The translations under genes were made by a program, and so were the position numbers. Shown here piece by piece: positions 23,791 to 36,456 of a stretch of 64,000 bases of DNA. The notes below the pieces were generated by a model, which saw only the letters and a program-made list of their open reading frames with translations, searched no databases and was not told the origin of the DNA. This stretch comes from Sphagnum compactum. Its lineage: Eukaryota > Bryophyta > Sphagnopsida > Sphagnales. Each line of letters begins with the position of its first letter. The stretch's first letter is position 1. The stretch lies in NCBI GenBank assembly GCA_965153455.1, contig OZ234495.1:3100001-3164000 (forward strand), read 5' to 3'.

Positions 23791-24494
23791 TCCCCCTTTC
23801 CCCTTCCTTCTAAAAACAAAATTTGGGCCTTTTGAGCACATCGTGGTGATTCATTCATTAACTACCTAAAATTTATATTTTTAATTGTGATGTTTAATGT
23901 AATATCTTGACGACTTTGACACATCTTTACTGAATAATTAATTAATTTTGAAATTTTCAAAAGGTTGTTCATTTTTTTAACAATTTTTTTTCTTTGAAAA
24001 AAAGATTTTTTGAAATTTTTGACAATTCTAAATGCCAAAGTCACCAAGGTATTATGGTATGTGCAATTGTTTGGATGTAAAACAATTGAAAAAAATTCAT
24101 GTCGGATTTGGAGGGTATTTTGTATTTGTGTTTTATTTGAGGAATAAATAAACTACATATTCCTACACCTTGTGATCGAAGTATGTTTAGGTGTATCATA
24201 ATATTTGCCTTACATTCTACAATGGATATAGCCCAAAGATGAATAACATTCACTAGAATTAAGGCTGGATTGAACTATTGCTTTTATCTTAGGCCTTTTT
24301 ATTTTGATAATGTCACACCTTCAAGTTTTAATAATTGTGAATATTATAGTACCTAGCCTAGTTTGCCAACAAGGTGCTCAATAATTAATTTTTCGGTCAT
24401 TTACATTAAATTATGATACCAAATGGATTTAACATGTATCCATGAATTTTTTTGTCAATGTGTATAACAACATTTGAACTTCAATTTTTTTCAT

Positions 24495-24645
24495 AAGTAG
24501 GTTAATAGGTACCTAACTAGGTAGATAAGTAGGTACACATGCCTACCTACCTATGTTTTTAAATGTTCATACCTACTTATGTAAACTATAAGTAGGTATG
24601 TAGGTAGATAATAATAGGTAAGTACCTTAGTAGGGATAACAAATA
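24495..24645. repeat. degenerate GTAG tetranucleotide tract
   Basis: AAGTAGGTTAATAGGTACCT, AGGTAGATAAGTAGGTAC, CCTACCTACCTATG, GTAGGTATGTAGGTAGATAA and similar words, all with four-base periodicity and mixed orientation. Confidence 0.65.
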
Positions 24646-24659
24646 GGTTAACTAACCAA

Positions 24660-25100
24660 ATTAATATGGCCAATTTGATTAAGCATGGCCATTTGGTGTG
24701 GTTGATTTGGGTTTAGGGTTTAGGCCATGGGCATTTTGATGGACCATTTAAAAAATTTGTCCTTCTTGATTAAATGTATGACTTAACACTTGGTCAAAAT
24801 GGTCATTTTAGTTAAAAACACCAACCAAAAGAACCATGGTCTTTCATGACCCATGCCTTTAATCAAAATGAACATCCTTTTGGTCAATGTGGACACTTTA
24901 ATCAAGTTGAACCTTTTGTTAAACCATGATTTTTTATAGTGCATTTCAACCAACACATCAAACTCTTTTAGAATGCTCTATTCTTTTGCATCATGAAGTG
25001 ACATATGTTGTGAAATTAACTTTGGTTGATTCAAAATCAAAGTGAGGTTAACCTTCAAATCAAAGTGAGGTTTATCTTACACCTTCATGCCATGTACCAT
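24660..25100. other. intergenic DNA with recurring GGTCAAAATGG words
   Basis: Words such as TGGTCAAAATGGTCATTTTA and TGGTCAATGTGGACACTTTA recur several times without a fixed period. No gene is seen. Confidence 0.35.
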
Positions 25101-26235
25101 AATTGAATGTATCAATTTGTATTAGGTTATGTGTTAATTTATGTATTTATGTATCATTTTATCAATTTATACATTTTGTTTATAATGGGCATTTCAAGAA
25201 GCCCTATGAAAAGCTATAAATCCTTTTCAAGTAATAGTATGTGTGGTATAAAAAAAAGACTCTATTTCCATGGTTTTGTTATCAAACTTATGTGTTTCAA
25301 TGTATTAGCTTAGTGTTTAGATGTATAATATTTGGTTGTGTAACATAATGTATCACAATTGCATAATGTATTGAATTGACAAGTTTTATTGATTTTTTCA
25401 TGTTTCCCAAAGATGTCAAATGTTGAATCAATAAATATTTGATTAAGATCAATGGGAAGGTTGTTGATGTCACCTATGAAAGTTGGATTGAAATCCACGA
25501 ATTGATACAAAAGTGCAATATGTGTAAGTTCATGGGTATATATCTTCAGCAAGTCTTGGAGTGCACCATTTGATGCTTCAGAACATCAAAAATAGAACAT
25601 CATGAAGTTCATAAAAGAACTTGAAGTTAAGGAAGTTGTGGCTATTTGCCACAATATAAACCATTGGTTGTCATGCATATACACCCAAGTCCCCCCAATA
25701 GTGGTTACATTTTGTTAGATGCAAATGTAGGTGTATAAAATTCACAAGGCCTTCACAATGTAAGTGAGGTGGCCTTCAAATGGCAAGAGGATTGGGTGTA
25801 TCATGAGGAAGTAGTAGGTGGGCTGATTTTTGTGCACAAGGGGAGCCCAAATGGGGATAGAGGATATATTAAACAATTTTTTGGAATTTTTGTGAACTGA
25901 AGACCTTTATTAAACCCCATTTTGGTGCTCATGGCTAGGTGGGAACTTGCATATTATGTAACATATTTATAATTTTTGTGAATTACTAGTCCATTCTATT
26001 GTAATTCTATGAAGGTGCATTTCGTTTCAATCAAAGTGTGCAATTATGAATCAGTGTATAATTATATATGTACCAGTGTGTCAATGTATTGGTGTGTGAG
26101 AGTGTATTAGTGTTTTAATATATTTATGTGTTAGGATATATATTTGAGTGTATCATTGTATCAAACATGTTAATGTGTCATCATTAACTCATAATTTGTA
26201 TTGATGTGTTAGCCATTAATGTGCTAATACCAACT
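25100..26235. repeat. degenerate ~10-bp GTGTATYAAT repeat fields
   Basis: 25,105-25,400 and especially 26,035-26,235 consist largely of short variants such as GTGTATTAGTGTTTTAATAT, TGTGTCAATGTATTGGTGTG and GTGTATCATTGTATC, about ten bases per unit. The part between is ordinary A/T-rich DNA. No coding signal. Confidence 0.45.
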
Positions 26236-28440
26236 TACATGCCCAATTGAGGGACACTAAGATGACCATGCATGATTTCGGAATGTGTGGTCAATAAGAT
26301 ATTAAAATAAAAGTAATTGAATTGAGGGTTGATGTTGAAGGCAAGGTTCCATTATAATGAATTTTCTTGAAAGTTGTAAGGTGTATCATACAATACCCAA
26401 TCAAATCATTAGGTAAAGTTTGAAGCAAGATTCAACATATTAACCTTTGTTGAATGCAAATTATTTGTTCAAAAGGATTCGAGTTTGTTTAAAAAATTGT
26501 TAGCTTGAAACTTTTTGACAATATCCACCAAGCCCATCACCCTTAGAATAACATCCATTTTTAATAGACAAAACAATGTACCATTCAATCATTTAATATT
26601 ACATTAGTAAATATTGGTTACACATTCCTTGAATCTTACTTGAATATTTCAAAACTTAATATATTGAAAACTCAGAAGCACCATCTACTTGTGATTGTTG
26701 CAAATCATTGTCAAAATGGGTGATGTGTTTTTTGCAAAGAAATCAACATTGTCCACCATCTTAATTTTTTTGTTAAGTATGAAATCAAACATTGAGTTAT
26801 GGGGATGAATGCAACCTCAATAAGGTGAAGGCTTTGTTGCATCAAAAGATCCTCGAAGGAGATTTTCATGATCAAAGGACATTGTTTGTTTGTAATACAT
26901 TCAATGCATTGTTCACACCACATGTTAGTAAAGTAAATTAGTGTTTTTTTAGTAAATTAATAATGATTTTATTTTAACCATAAACTTGGAAATGTGGCAA
27001 CTTCTTGTAGCCATATTTTGAAAAATTTCCCACCCTTTTTATGTCTAGACATGATGAATTTTTTTTAGTGTATAAAAATACATGGTAAATAATAATGAAT
27101 TATAATTTTAAAATTGCCATGTTTCAATTTCTTATATTTAGCCATTTCTTTTTCAAGTGTAAAATATTGATAATATATTCAAGGTATTGCTCACACCATT
27201 TAATTTTGATTAAATTAATTTAAAAAATTACCCATAAATTTGGAAACGTGGCAATTTCTTATCCATTTAACGCACATTTTCACATTGGGGGAGCATGCCC
27301 CTAACTCCATCAAGGTACTAAAGTAGGCACCTACCATGATCATTTTATGCTTGGGGAAATGCTTTTGGCCAAACATTTTTGCATTGTTTGCTGAAGCTGG
27401 TAAAAGGCACAACAAAACTTAATATCTATTATACAAGAGTGTAATAAATATGATCTAATTGGTGTTCCTTGTTTTTGATTGGTTGATCATAAAAATTGGT
27501 TCAAGTGGTTTGCTATTAGTATTCTCCCACCTATTTGCAATTTCAATTTTAGTTTTATATGTGGGGTTGAAAAATTGTAAATAACGATGAAAGAGGCAAA
27601 ATGGACTCAATGAAAAACAATCATAACGAGGGGCTTGGGGGGTGGCACTAAAGCTCAAGAAGTGATGGAAGAGGGAGTCGTGCACTTATTTTCAATTTCT
27701 AGAGTGTGGCATAGGAACTAACCATTGTTTCTAAGTTTTAGTTTAGCACAAGTTTGCTTGATAGGCATTGCTTTAATGTCTTTTAGTTCTACTTTGGTTG
27801 TGTAACTTGCAAATTTACTTTGTGTTTGGTTTAGGGTTGCAGCATTAGTGGTGCACAGAGAAAAGGGGTGGCTTTTGCAAGGACGCAATTGTTTAGCAAT
27901 GTGAAGTAGTGAAATTGTGTTTTGGAGTCAAAAAATAGCTTGCTAATGAGGTTGGATAGCAAATGGCCCAAGTTTTGGTGGGAGGTATATCCTTTGTTGA
28001 TTGTGTGCATCAATCCAAAGATGGCCTCATCGATGTTTATTGTGATGAGGGAGGGTGAATTCACAATAAAATGACCATTTCACATCATAACCAATGCTAA
28101 ATACTTCATATTTTGTGTGGCAATTTAAATTGTTGTTGAAATTTTTGGATTAATCTATATAATAACACTCAAATTATACCATGGGAACATGTGAATAAAT
28201 TTAAAATGAAGCTAATAAATGAAAGACACCCAAAAACACTTTTAAAACATTCGTAACCATTCCTTTTACTACAAAAAAGGCATGTTGATGGCCTTGAAAA
28301 TATTTTTAAATGTCATATTTTGGGCAAAATTTGAATGTAAACCTTAAAAAAGAAAAATCTAAAGTTTTTTGATGATTTTTTTAAGACTTTTTGGAGAATA
28401 TTCTAAGAATAGTCTAAATTGAGTAATTGTTTTTAAGCAA
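26236..28440. other. AT-rich intergenic DNA, no gene seen
   Basis: Open frames up to 77 codons occur on the minus strand (for example 27831-28064), but none shows a domain I recognise and they look accidental. Confidence 0.4.
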
Positions 28441-28559
28441 CCAAGGGGGCAGGGGGTGGTCCTTTTAGCATGAACTTACCCGAGATTTAGTTAAGGAACG
28501 AATGTGTGACATTTTGGTTCAATGAATTGGAAAACTCACACTCAACACTACAAGGGCTT

Positions 28560-30590
28560 CACTTGGAGAGATCTTGCCACAAGGTTATTCCTATAGTTAC
28601 ACTGATTTTTTTCTGAAGGATAGTAAGCGTGTGGTACGAGTTAACCAAAATGTTGGCAAAGCAGAAATGACATATTTGCATGACCACATAGTCATTGCAA
28701 GCTTTATTGGAAAAAAACTTCCCCTAATGCATTCAATTTTTGGCTTGCTTTCCTTACTAAAGAAATGGGGGGTAAGGTGATGTTTGATTGTTCTCTTGGC
28801 AAAGGGTTTTTCATGCTAAAATTGGACAAACTTATCACGATGAAAAAGTTGTTAATGCTAACACCTTTCAAGATAAGCTAAGGATTATCTATTTTTCAGG
28901 AGTGGGTTTTAGGTTTCAATGTCGATAACCCAGAAGGTATGAGAATCTCGACTAGGATCACCTTAAGGAAGCTCTCAGTGGAATTTTGGAGTGTAGGTGG
29001 GGAAATCGTGGCTAGGCTAGGCACCATGTTAGGGTTTGATAATGCAACCATTCAATTAGCTGAACAACGGTTTTGTGTTGCATTAGAGGCTCGAGATGGC
29101 TAGGAGACATTGGTGGTGGTGGAAAATGATGCCATGGGTGAAGTAATGATAGTGCTGATTGATTATGATTTCTTACCCATTCGGTGCAGGTTTTGTTTAA
29201 AATCATCTCATCGAGTGAAGGATTGTCCGAACTTGGCTAGTTTGAAGGAAAAGTCCATGGAGGTGGGGAAGGCCCGCAAGAGACCTTATTCACAAGGAAA
29301 TAATTTTTTTGCGATTCAAGGGGAAGGAGCAAGAGCAATAGGTGAGACACTCACAAAGATGGGGTTGACCATCCTGCGCTCGTAGATCTCAAGATCGGTT
29401 CGTTAAACAAGCAATTTTCACCTATTCAAGAGGAAGGAAAACAACATGGGAATGACTTTAATGGTTTTGTCATGGTTGATAATGGTCAAAAGAGTAAACC
29501 AAGGAAAGATAGGCCCTTGCCTATTTGGGTCCCTAGTGAACAACACGTCGACTACCTTAGATGCACTACACCAAAGTGATGACACCATATCTGGAAGGAA
29601 AGCACAAAAGGAGAGTGCTCAAGATCATGCTATTGTGGTTAGTGGAGTTGAGAAGGAGTATGTAGCTAGGAAGGTGACCAAGATGGATTTTGGGAGAAAT
29701 GGAGAGGGGCAAATTGCTACTACCACCGGAGAAGGTCAGCAAGTTGAAGGAAAGTTGTTGTTGGATGAAGGGGAGATGATCTAGTCCTCAAGAAAAACTT
29801 TTAGAATAGTCTGAGTGACTAGCGTTCTCGCAGAAGATCGTAGACTTGAGTAGGTCAGAGTGTGTATTCAGCTATTTCGGGGAAACTTTGATGCAGATGT
29901 ACCATTCAAAAGAATTGCAAATCATGAATGGGACTCTCAGGAGCCAATTGGAGGATCCATTATTTCTATGTTGGACATTCCAAATAACTTGGGGAATAAC
30001 ATTGGTGATTTAAGTCATGATGTGCAAGTGGTTAGTGAGGAAACCCTTGTGGGTGGTGGTCTCCATGTGGTTATAGATAGTCCTATTAGTGGTGTTGGTA
30101 GCCCATAGGGATTCATAGTGGGTGACATTGAGTTGCAGGATATGGCCATGAGCCATCCATGTAATGCTTTCTTTCGGGCTTTTTTCCATTTCCCTTTGGA
30201 AAGTTGACAACCTGGGATTAGGTCAAGGTGGAGAATAAACCACAAGAATTTAGGATCCAATTGAATTCTCAACAATGGGTGTGGACAAAAGGCAACCGTT
30301 GAAGGTAATAGACACGAATGTTAGAAATGTGGTGGTGGAAGATAAAACACAAGAAGCATGGGTCTTGATGTAGTCTCTATCCACATAGGAGGATGTGTTA
30401 AAGGAGGTGATCCATGTGCATATGATTGAGTCCTCTCTCCACCAAGCTAAATCAAATGCACAAAGAAATGGCAAGGTGAATGAAGCAGGTTTTAAGAGGC
30501 ATGCACCATATCCAGTAGGGGGGAAAATTCAAAATCTAAAACAACTGAAAACCAAAGGAAACAAACAAAACCTTCCTTTTGTTAAGTGAT
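28560..30590 (+). pseudogene. LINE ORF1 (DUF4283 plus CCHC zinc knuckle), broken
   Basis: 28574-28780 codes LHDHIVIASFIGKKLP, then a frameshift leads into NFWLAFLTKEMGGKVMFDC and LGKGFFMLKL, typical of the DUF4283 domain of plant retroelement ORF1. Further on comes NPEGMRISTRITLRKLSVEFWS, with stops before and after. 29110-29385 carries CRFCLKSSHRVKDC, a CCHC knuckle (C-x2-C-x4-H-x4-C) for RNA binding. The rest to 30590 is a hydrophilic tail in several broken frames. Confidence 0.8.
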
Positions 30591-30604
30591 GATGCAACTA
30601 TGAA

Positions 30605-33600
30605 TAATTTCCCATAATGTTACGAGGTTGAATAACCCCACTTCTATACAAAAACTTTGGCTCTATTACAAAAAATAAACATCTAGCTTGGACATCCTTC
30701 TACTGCAGGAACATAAATTCTGTGGGGAGAATATTTAAAAACTTAGGGCGTAGATTATGGAAGAAATCAAGTTGTTGGTTCACTAAAGTGGCGGATGGGT
30801 ATGCTCATTAGAGGGACAACGTAGGAAGGGGAGGTGTATGTACTTTAATCACGGAAAAACTTGCTACAGTAGTGGGGGAGAATGGGACTTTGATGGAAAA
30901 TAGGGTGTGGTGGGTCATATTGAAAGGACTGCTAGGTGGTGACCTTGGTGTGGCGAACATTTATGCACCCAACATTCCTAGAAAGCAGTGCTTCTTATGG
31001 ACAGAGATGATTCAGAAGCTCCCAAGGGGTTGTAGGTGGATATTGGCTAGTTATTAAAACATGGTGGAACGAAGTATGGACAAATCCAACTTTTGCGATC
31101 AACTAATACCTCAAGTAGAAAGGTTAGCTTGGGAACAATTGAAGGAGCATTTTGAGGTTGAAGACTTCTTTGACTCAAGGGTAGGTTGAGGTATTCATGG
31201 GACAAAAGGCATAGAGACGAAATTAGGGTTTTGGCAAGGTTAAATAGACTTTATGCACAAAAAGGCATGGGAGCACAATGAGATGGCTCCATTGTGAGTT
31301 ATGGGATCAAAGGGGATTGTGGGGTGTCCGGCCATTGCTTGGTTTTCTTTTGTTATATGATGGGGGAACCAAACAATGGTAAAGGAGACATTTTTCGTAT
31401 GAATAAGAAGCATATGAACAATCAAGTAGCCATTGCCAGAATGACTAGACTTGGAATGGGTTGAAGGAAATTTTGCCTTTCCTTTCTAAATTACACAAGC
31501 CAATGGGGTATTATAAGGTGTTTTGTAAGAAGAAAGCAGAGGAAGGGAGGATGTTGGAGAATTCAGTGAAATTTCAACTTGATGTTGCATAAGGGGAGTT
31601 GCAGGCGGACCCAAACAGTGAGAAAAATAAGGTAGCAATGGATAAAACATTAGATCAATTAAAGGAGTTTGAAGAGAAGAAATTTTTTGACCTCAATAAG
31701 AGGTCAAGGGTGAAATGGCTAGAAAAAGGCCATGAAAAGCCACTAAGGAATACTTTGCTACATTTAAGGAATGTGGGCCTTAATCACTAATCATAGAGTT
31801 GGAAGATGATCGAGGCTGAAACATCGCTTTAACTATTGAAATAGGTGAACGATGCAGAGAATTTTATGTTAGACTATATGCTAGGTAAGCTACTGGAAAT
31901 AACAATAGAGAAACTAGGGAGGTTTTCTTGAGTTGCATGAAAGACCAAATTCTAGTTTTGATGAAAAGGAGGTTGGTTATGCCCATAATAGTATAGGAGT
32001 TATGGTCTGCTCTAGAGGCTATGGCTAAGGCCAAAGCGCCTGGGCTTAATGGGGTAATAATGGAATTTTTCCTTTGTATGTGGTCGGTCATGGGTAAAGA
32101 GTACATGAAGATGATCTAAGATTATTGTGAATGGCAGTTTCCCTCCTAGGGTTACGAGAGGGTTGATAACATTCTTGCATAAAGGAAGAGAGAAGAAACA
32201 ACTCTCTAATTAGAAGCCCATCACATTGTTCAACGTTACATACAAATTTTTGTGAAATCACTCGAAATGTGGATGCAACTAGTGTTAATGGAAGCGATTA
32301 GTCAAGATCAATCATCATTCCTTCCCTTTAAATTTATTTTGAACAACATTTTGTTGATTCATGAAACCATTGCATGGGCTAAAAAATCTAAACAACCTTT
32401 AGTTTTCCTTAAATTGGATTTCTCTAAGGCTTATGACAAAGTAGATTGGAGTTTTTTATTTGATTGTATGGACAAACTCGAGATTCCAATTGAGTTTATC
32501 AAGATGATGGAAGTGCTTTTCCAAGGGGCTAGTGCAAGTGTAGCAATGAATGGAAAAGCTTCTAAGGTTTTGGTGATTGAGAGGAGCATGTGGCAAGGAT
32601 GCCCACTCACTCCCTACCTATTCTTAATAGTGGGAGAGGCCTTTAATGCTATAATCTATGAGGAACAAAGACTTGGTAGAATTGAGGGCATTCGTTTGCC
32701 CATGTTAGATAGGAGGTAGATAATTGCCCAATATGTGGATGACACTAGTTTCATTTTGAAAGCATTTCAAAAGGGCATGATTCGGTTAGCACAACTACTT
32801 GACCTCTTTAGCATTGCATCTGGCCTCCAAATTAACCATGCTAAGTCTGTAGCCTTTGGATTGGGGGTAGAAAGGAAAGTAGGTCAACCTAGACATAGGA
32901 GTTTAGATGGACATGGGCTTCATCTGAGCCCAGCTCTAAGTTATTCGATATGTCGTTTGGGTTGTCCTTGGGTTCGACAAATGTAGATATTTTTTTTATA
33001 GAAAAGGTCTTACATATTGGGCCTCAACAAAATTGTCTTTAGTTCGGAGGAAAGTGATTGTCAATAACATTTTTCTCTATTCCTTATGGTACTTTGTGAG
33101 TGTTTGGGGAGGGACCAAAAAGGGAATCCTTAGAATTAATTGCCTTCTAAAAAACTACCTTTGGGCAAGATCGAATCATAATTATAGGTGTCGAGTTGCA
33201 TGGGATCAATGTTGTGGGAAAAAGAAAGATGGGGGTTTATGTTTGGTCGGTCCAATAAAACCAATTGAAGCACTTTTGTTTAAATGGGTGGTGCATGCTT
33301 TAAAGTTTGGAAGTTCTAATTTGTAAAAATTCTTTAGGTTTTGGTTAATACAATATCAGCCACATAGGAAGGGCAGGATGGAGCCTTAACTTGGAATGGT
33401 GTTTGTAGGTTGACCATAAGAGGGTCGTTAGGTCTACTTTATGGAACATGGTGGGTAGAACTTGGTCTAGGATGGTGAAAGAATTGAGATTCAACAATCC
33501 AAAAAACCTTAGTGAAATCTTAGCATCGAGCTTTTGGTGGAACATGATCATCCATCCTTCGGATGTTAGCTTTTCAAAGAGCAAAGTAGTTGAGTTGCAT

Positions 33601-34740
33601 GAGTTGGGATGGGTTTCAATGTCTGATGTGTGGGTGGCCTCTGTAGGAAGATTTGCATCCAAAGAGGAAATGGGTGAGAAATTTGTGTTATCCCTAAAAG
33701 AGGAGCTGGGATATGAGAGAATTGTTACCAAGCTAGAAGAGCTGTGGGGGGCTTTATTGAGAAGGGGAGACAACCATTACAAAGAAGGAGATTGGATTGG
33801 TTTGTTGGAAGAAAACAAGGCGTTCTCGTCTATGGTTTGTCGTGCTTCACCTACCTTTAGACCTGAATGCAACAATGATGTTCAACATTTCTACATCTCG
33901 TAAGACATCAAATTATATATTGTGGGCTCCCAGTCAAGGACCTTGAGTCTCATTAATGATGGAGTGTTGGAAGGATTGAACAACCATTAATGGGAAGGTA
34001 GAGTATCAGTGGTAAAAATATTAGAATTAATGAGAGGCCTTAAAAGGTGCATTACCTAGTATGTTCTGGAAAGATAGACACATTAGAACCTGACTTTAGT
34101 GCCTATTCATGGGAAGGTGGGGAACTTCTATTCTCTTTCAAAACTACATTTAGGAGGAAAATGTTGAGAGATATTAAACCAAAAATTAATGTGGTGGAAA
34201 AAAAAAAGGGTAGGGGTACTTTTTTTCACTTTCAAGCTAAGATGGATGAACATTTGGTGCAAGATGTAAAGTAGGAAAGAGGCGGACTTCATGTGGACTT
34301 TGTGGAATAAGGCAATTGCAGCTAATACTTGGAGAGCTAAGGTGGACAATTCAATCAATCAAACTTGCCCATTGTGTTGTAACGAAGAAAAATCCATGCT
34401 GCACATATTTTGGGAGTGTTGTCATGTACAATAGGCTTGGGAGTACGTACAAGGCATTGTGTGTGAACTTGCTTATGGTAACAAGCCATCATGGGTGGTT
34501 GCCCCCTTACATTGGAAACAATGTGTTTTGTTGCCAAAAGTCCAAGGCAAGTATAGTGTGTGGAGGACATATGGCCCTCGCTAAGAGGTATCACACTTTA
34601 GACTTTGTGGATTGAATGGAATGATTTGGTTTTCAACAACAAAAGATGGAATGTTATTAAAATTCACAAAGTTATTTCGGATGCCTTACTTGATTATATG
34701 GTAGGGCGGCTTGGAATAGATGTATAAGGCTAATTAAAAA
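30605..34740 (+). pseudogene. LINE ORF2 (endonuclease, reverse transcriptase, zf-RVT), broken
   Basis: The endonuclease begins with NVRGLNNPTSIQKLW-like text near 30620, continues with DILLLQEHKF, and shows GVANIYAPNIPRKQC and GCRWILASY (30872-31057), where the GDFN motif has decayed. The reverse transcriptase is best kept in 32252-32719 (QSSFLPFKFILNNILLIHE, LKLDFSKAYDKVDWSFL, QGCPLTPYLF) followed by QYVDD at about 32729-32743; YVDD replaces the more frequent YADD/FADD of LINEs. After SGLQINHAKS the frame breaks; 33033-33326 gives the 'LYSLWYFVSVW' and 'NYLWAR' connection, and 34290-34460 a zf-RVT domain (NQTCPLCCNEEKSMLHIFWEC). At least eight stops or shifts interrupt the frame. Confidence 0.85.
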
Positions 34741-35439
34741 AACCCCTAAGGTCAAAAAAAACTTTTCAAGAAGTTTGATAAGAGTTGGGGTAGGCACCAG
34801 GTTATTTGTGTCAGAGTTGGTAGCTTTGTTAGGTGGTGTTATGATAGGCCCCGAAAGGGCTTCATCGATTAAGGTTGTGAGCACGTGCTGGCGCTCCTCC
34901 TACTCTGGGGGTTTGTTGTTCTTATTTCTCTTTGCAATGAATTCTTTTCATTTGTGCCAATAAAATAAAACAAATTAAAAAATAAATAACTCAACTTGGA
35001 CGTGAGAAATATTTTTGCAGGATAGAATACACAGTTGATGAACATATTGAAAATTTGAGACCCAACAAAGAACTACATTTCTCCAAAGTGTCTCTCTTAA
35101 AGGCAGGGCGAATAGATCATGCTCATGAGTCATGACCCCTCCCCAAACTGCACAACTGATGAAATCATGCACGTCATGTTCATGATTGACTCCACGACCT
35201 GCACCACCTTATTTTATGAAAAAAAAGAAAAAGAAAAAGAAAGTTCGACACATTTAAAAGGTCTGGTCTGTCATATAGTACTTTTGTTGTTGTTGATTTC
35301 ATTCATCTACATGCACCTGACACAACAAAATAGGAGAAATAGACAAAAGAAAAGGAAAAAAAGCTCTCAAGTCCTTGTGTATAGTGACCATCTATTAATT
35401 AATACTATTGCATGTGCAGTTGACCACGTATTGCAATTT

Positions 35440-35716
35440 GTGACATAGTTTTGCAAAATATACATGTTTTGAACCAATTTACTGAATTTTGGCTCATGCA
35501 AAGGATTTTCTTGAAAAAATTGCACCAAAAGCATCAGAATTTGAGGAAAACAATCTCTGTAATTGCCATATTTACACAGTAAGTTCCAGTAGGTCGCCAA
35601 CATAAATAGCAGGATTCTACTATGCTATGTTCTCTGACCTGTAGCCAAATTTGGCTAATTCCTCTTGTGGAGGATCACCAGTGTGGCTACATCACAAAAT
35701 ATTGAAAAGAAAACCT
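35440..35716 (-). mobile_element. short element with TAGCCAAATTTGGCTA palindrome, copy 1
   Basis: On the minus strand it starts CAGGTTTTCTTTTCAATA, runs into TTTGTGATGTAGCCACACTG, GTGATCCTCCACAAGAGGAA and the 16-base palindrome TAGCCAAATTTGGCTA (35642-35657). The same order occurs at four other places in the window. The far end is uncertain. Confidence 0.55.
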
Positions 35717-36456
35717 GTTCCATAGGTAATGAAGGGTGATTTTTTTTTGTTTTTCCCCATATTTTTTGGCTTTGAATGAAAGTTGGCAAAATTTCCAACT
35801 CTTTTGTAAATTTTTTCGAATTGACACTGAAAAAAATAAAATCCAGATCTTTTTGTCACCACAGCGCAAAAATTTGCCAAAGTAAAAAACGATACTTGGT
35901 CTTATTTTTTGGTCCATATTACCAAAATATTTTCATTTATTTATTTGCTTAAATAAATTGGGTTTGTATTTGTAAGTGTATGCGAAGTGATGTTTTTTCA
36001 AATTTGCGATGTTGTATCATTGCCTAGCATATCACAAGAAGGATTTGGCATTAAATAGAACCTGTCTAAACATTAGGAAAAAAACAAGTTACGAAAATGC
36101 CACCAAACTAAAATCAGAGTCCAAATTATGTGACAAAAAAAAAATTTCAATTTTTTAATTTTCGAAATATGGGCATTTCTTTTCAGCAAAAAAGAATTGA
36201 GACTGAATATTCGATTTTTTATTTTTCGCATTTTTGACGAAATTTCGCACAAAAAGAAACCCTCTGAGTTTGTGTTTTTGTGCGCGCGTGTTTTGTTGGC
36301 CTTGCCTACCAAGGCAACCAAAGCAAGTATTGTGTTTAGATTCATTATAGAGTATAGTAGCTTAAGGGATTTTGGCCCCCAGGTAATAAGAATAAGAGGA
36401 ACTGAGGAGAGAGCTGAAGAGCATTGCGTTTGGTGTTGGTGGAGGTGGGAAGCAAA
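35717..36456 (+). promoter_or_regulatory. upstream region of the pectin acetylesterase gene
   Basis: A/T-rich DNA preceding the start codon, including a CGAAATTTCG palindrome near 36238 and a GTGCGCGCGTG stretch near 36279. No TATA element can be assigned with confidence. The region probably includes the promoter and leader. Confidence 0.35.

Larger units (their letters stand above)
28450..34985 (+). mobile_element. near full-length degenerate LINE (L1 superfamily)
   Basis: Parts appear in the expected order on the + strand: a DUF4283-type ORF1 domain and CCHC knuckle (28.5-29.4 kb), an endonuclease (30.6-31.1 kb), reverse transcriptase (32.2-33.0 kb), a C-terminal region with zf-RVT domain (34.3-34.5 kb), and an A-rich end (AATAAAATAAAACAAATTAA near 34961). 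Stops and frameshifts break every domain, so it cannot move by itself. Total length of 6.5 kb matches plant L1 elements. I could not confirm a target-site duplication. It lies about 1.4 kb before the pectin acetylesterase gene. Confidence 0.9.

Noticed and set aside
27831-28064. Minus-strand frame of 77 codons, considered as an RNase H fragment of a retroelement
   Set aside because: The expected catalytic acidic residues and spacing are not visible.
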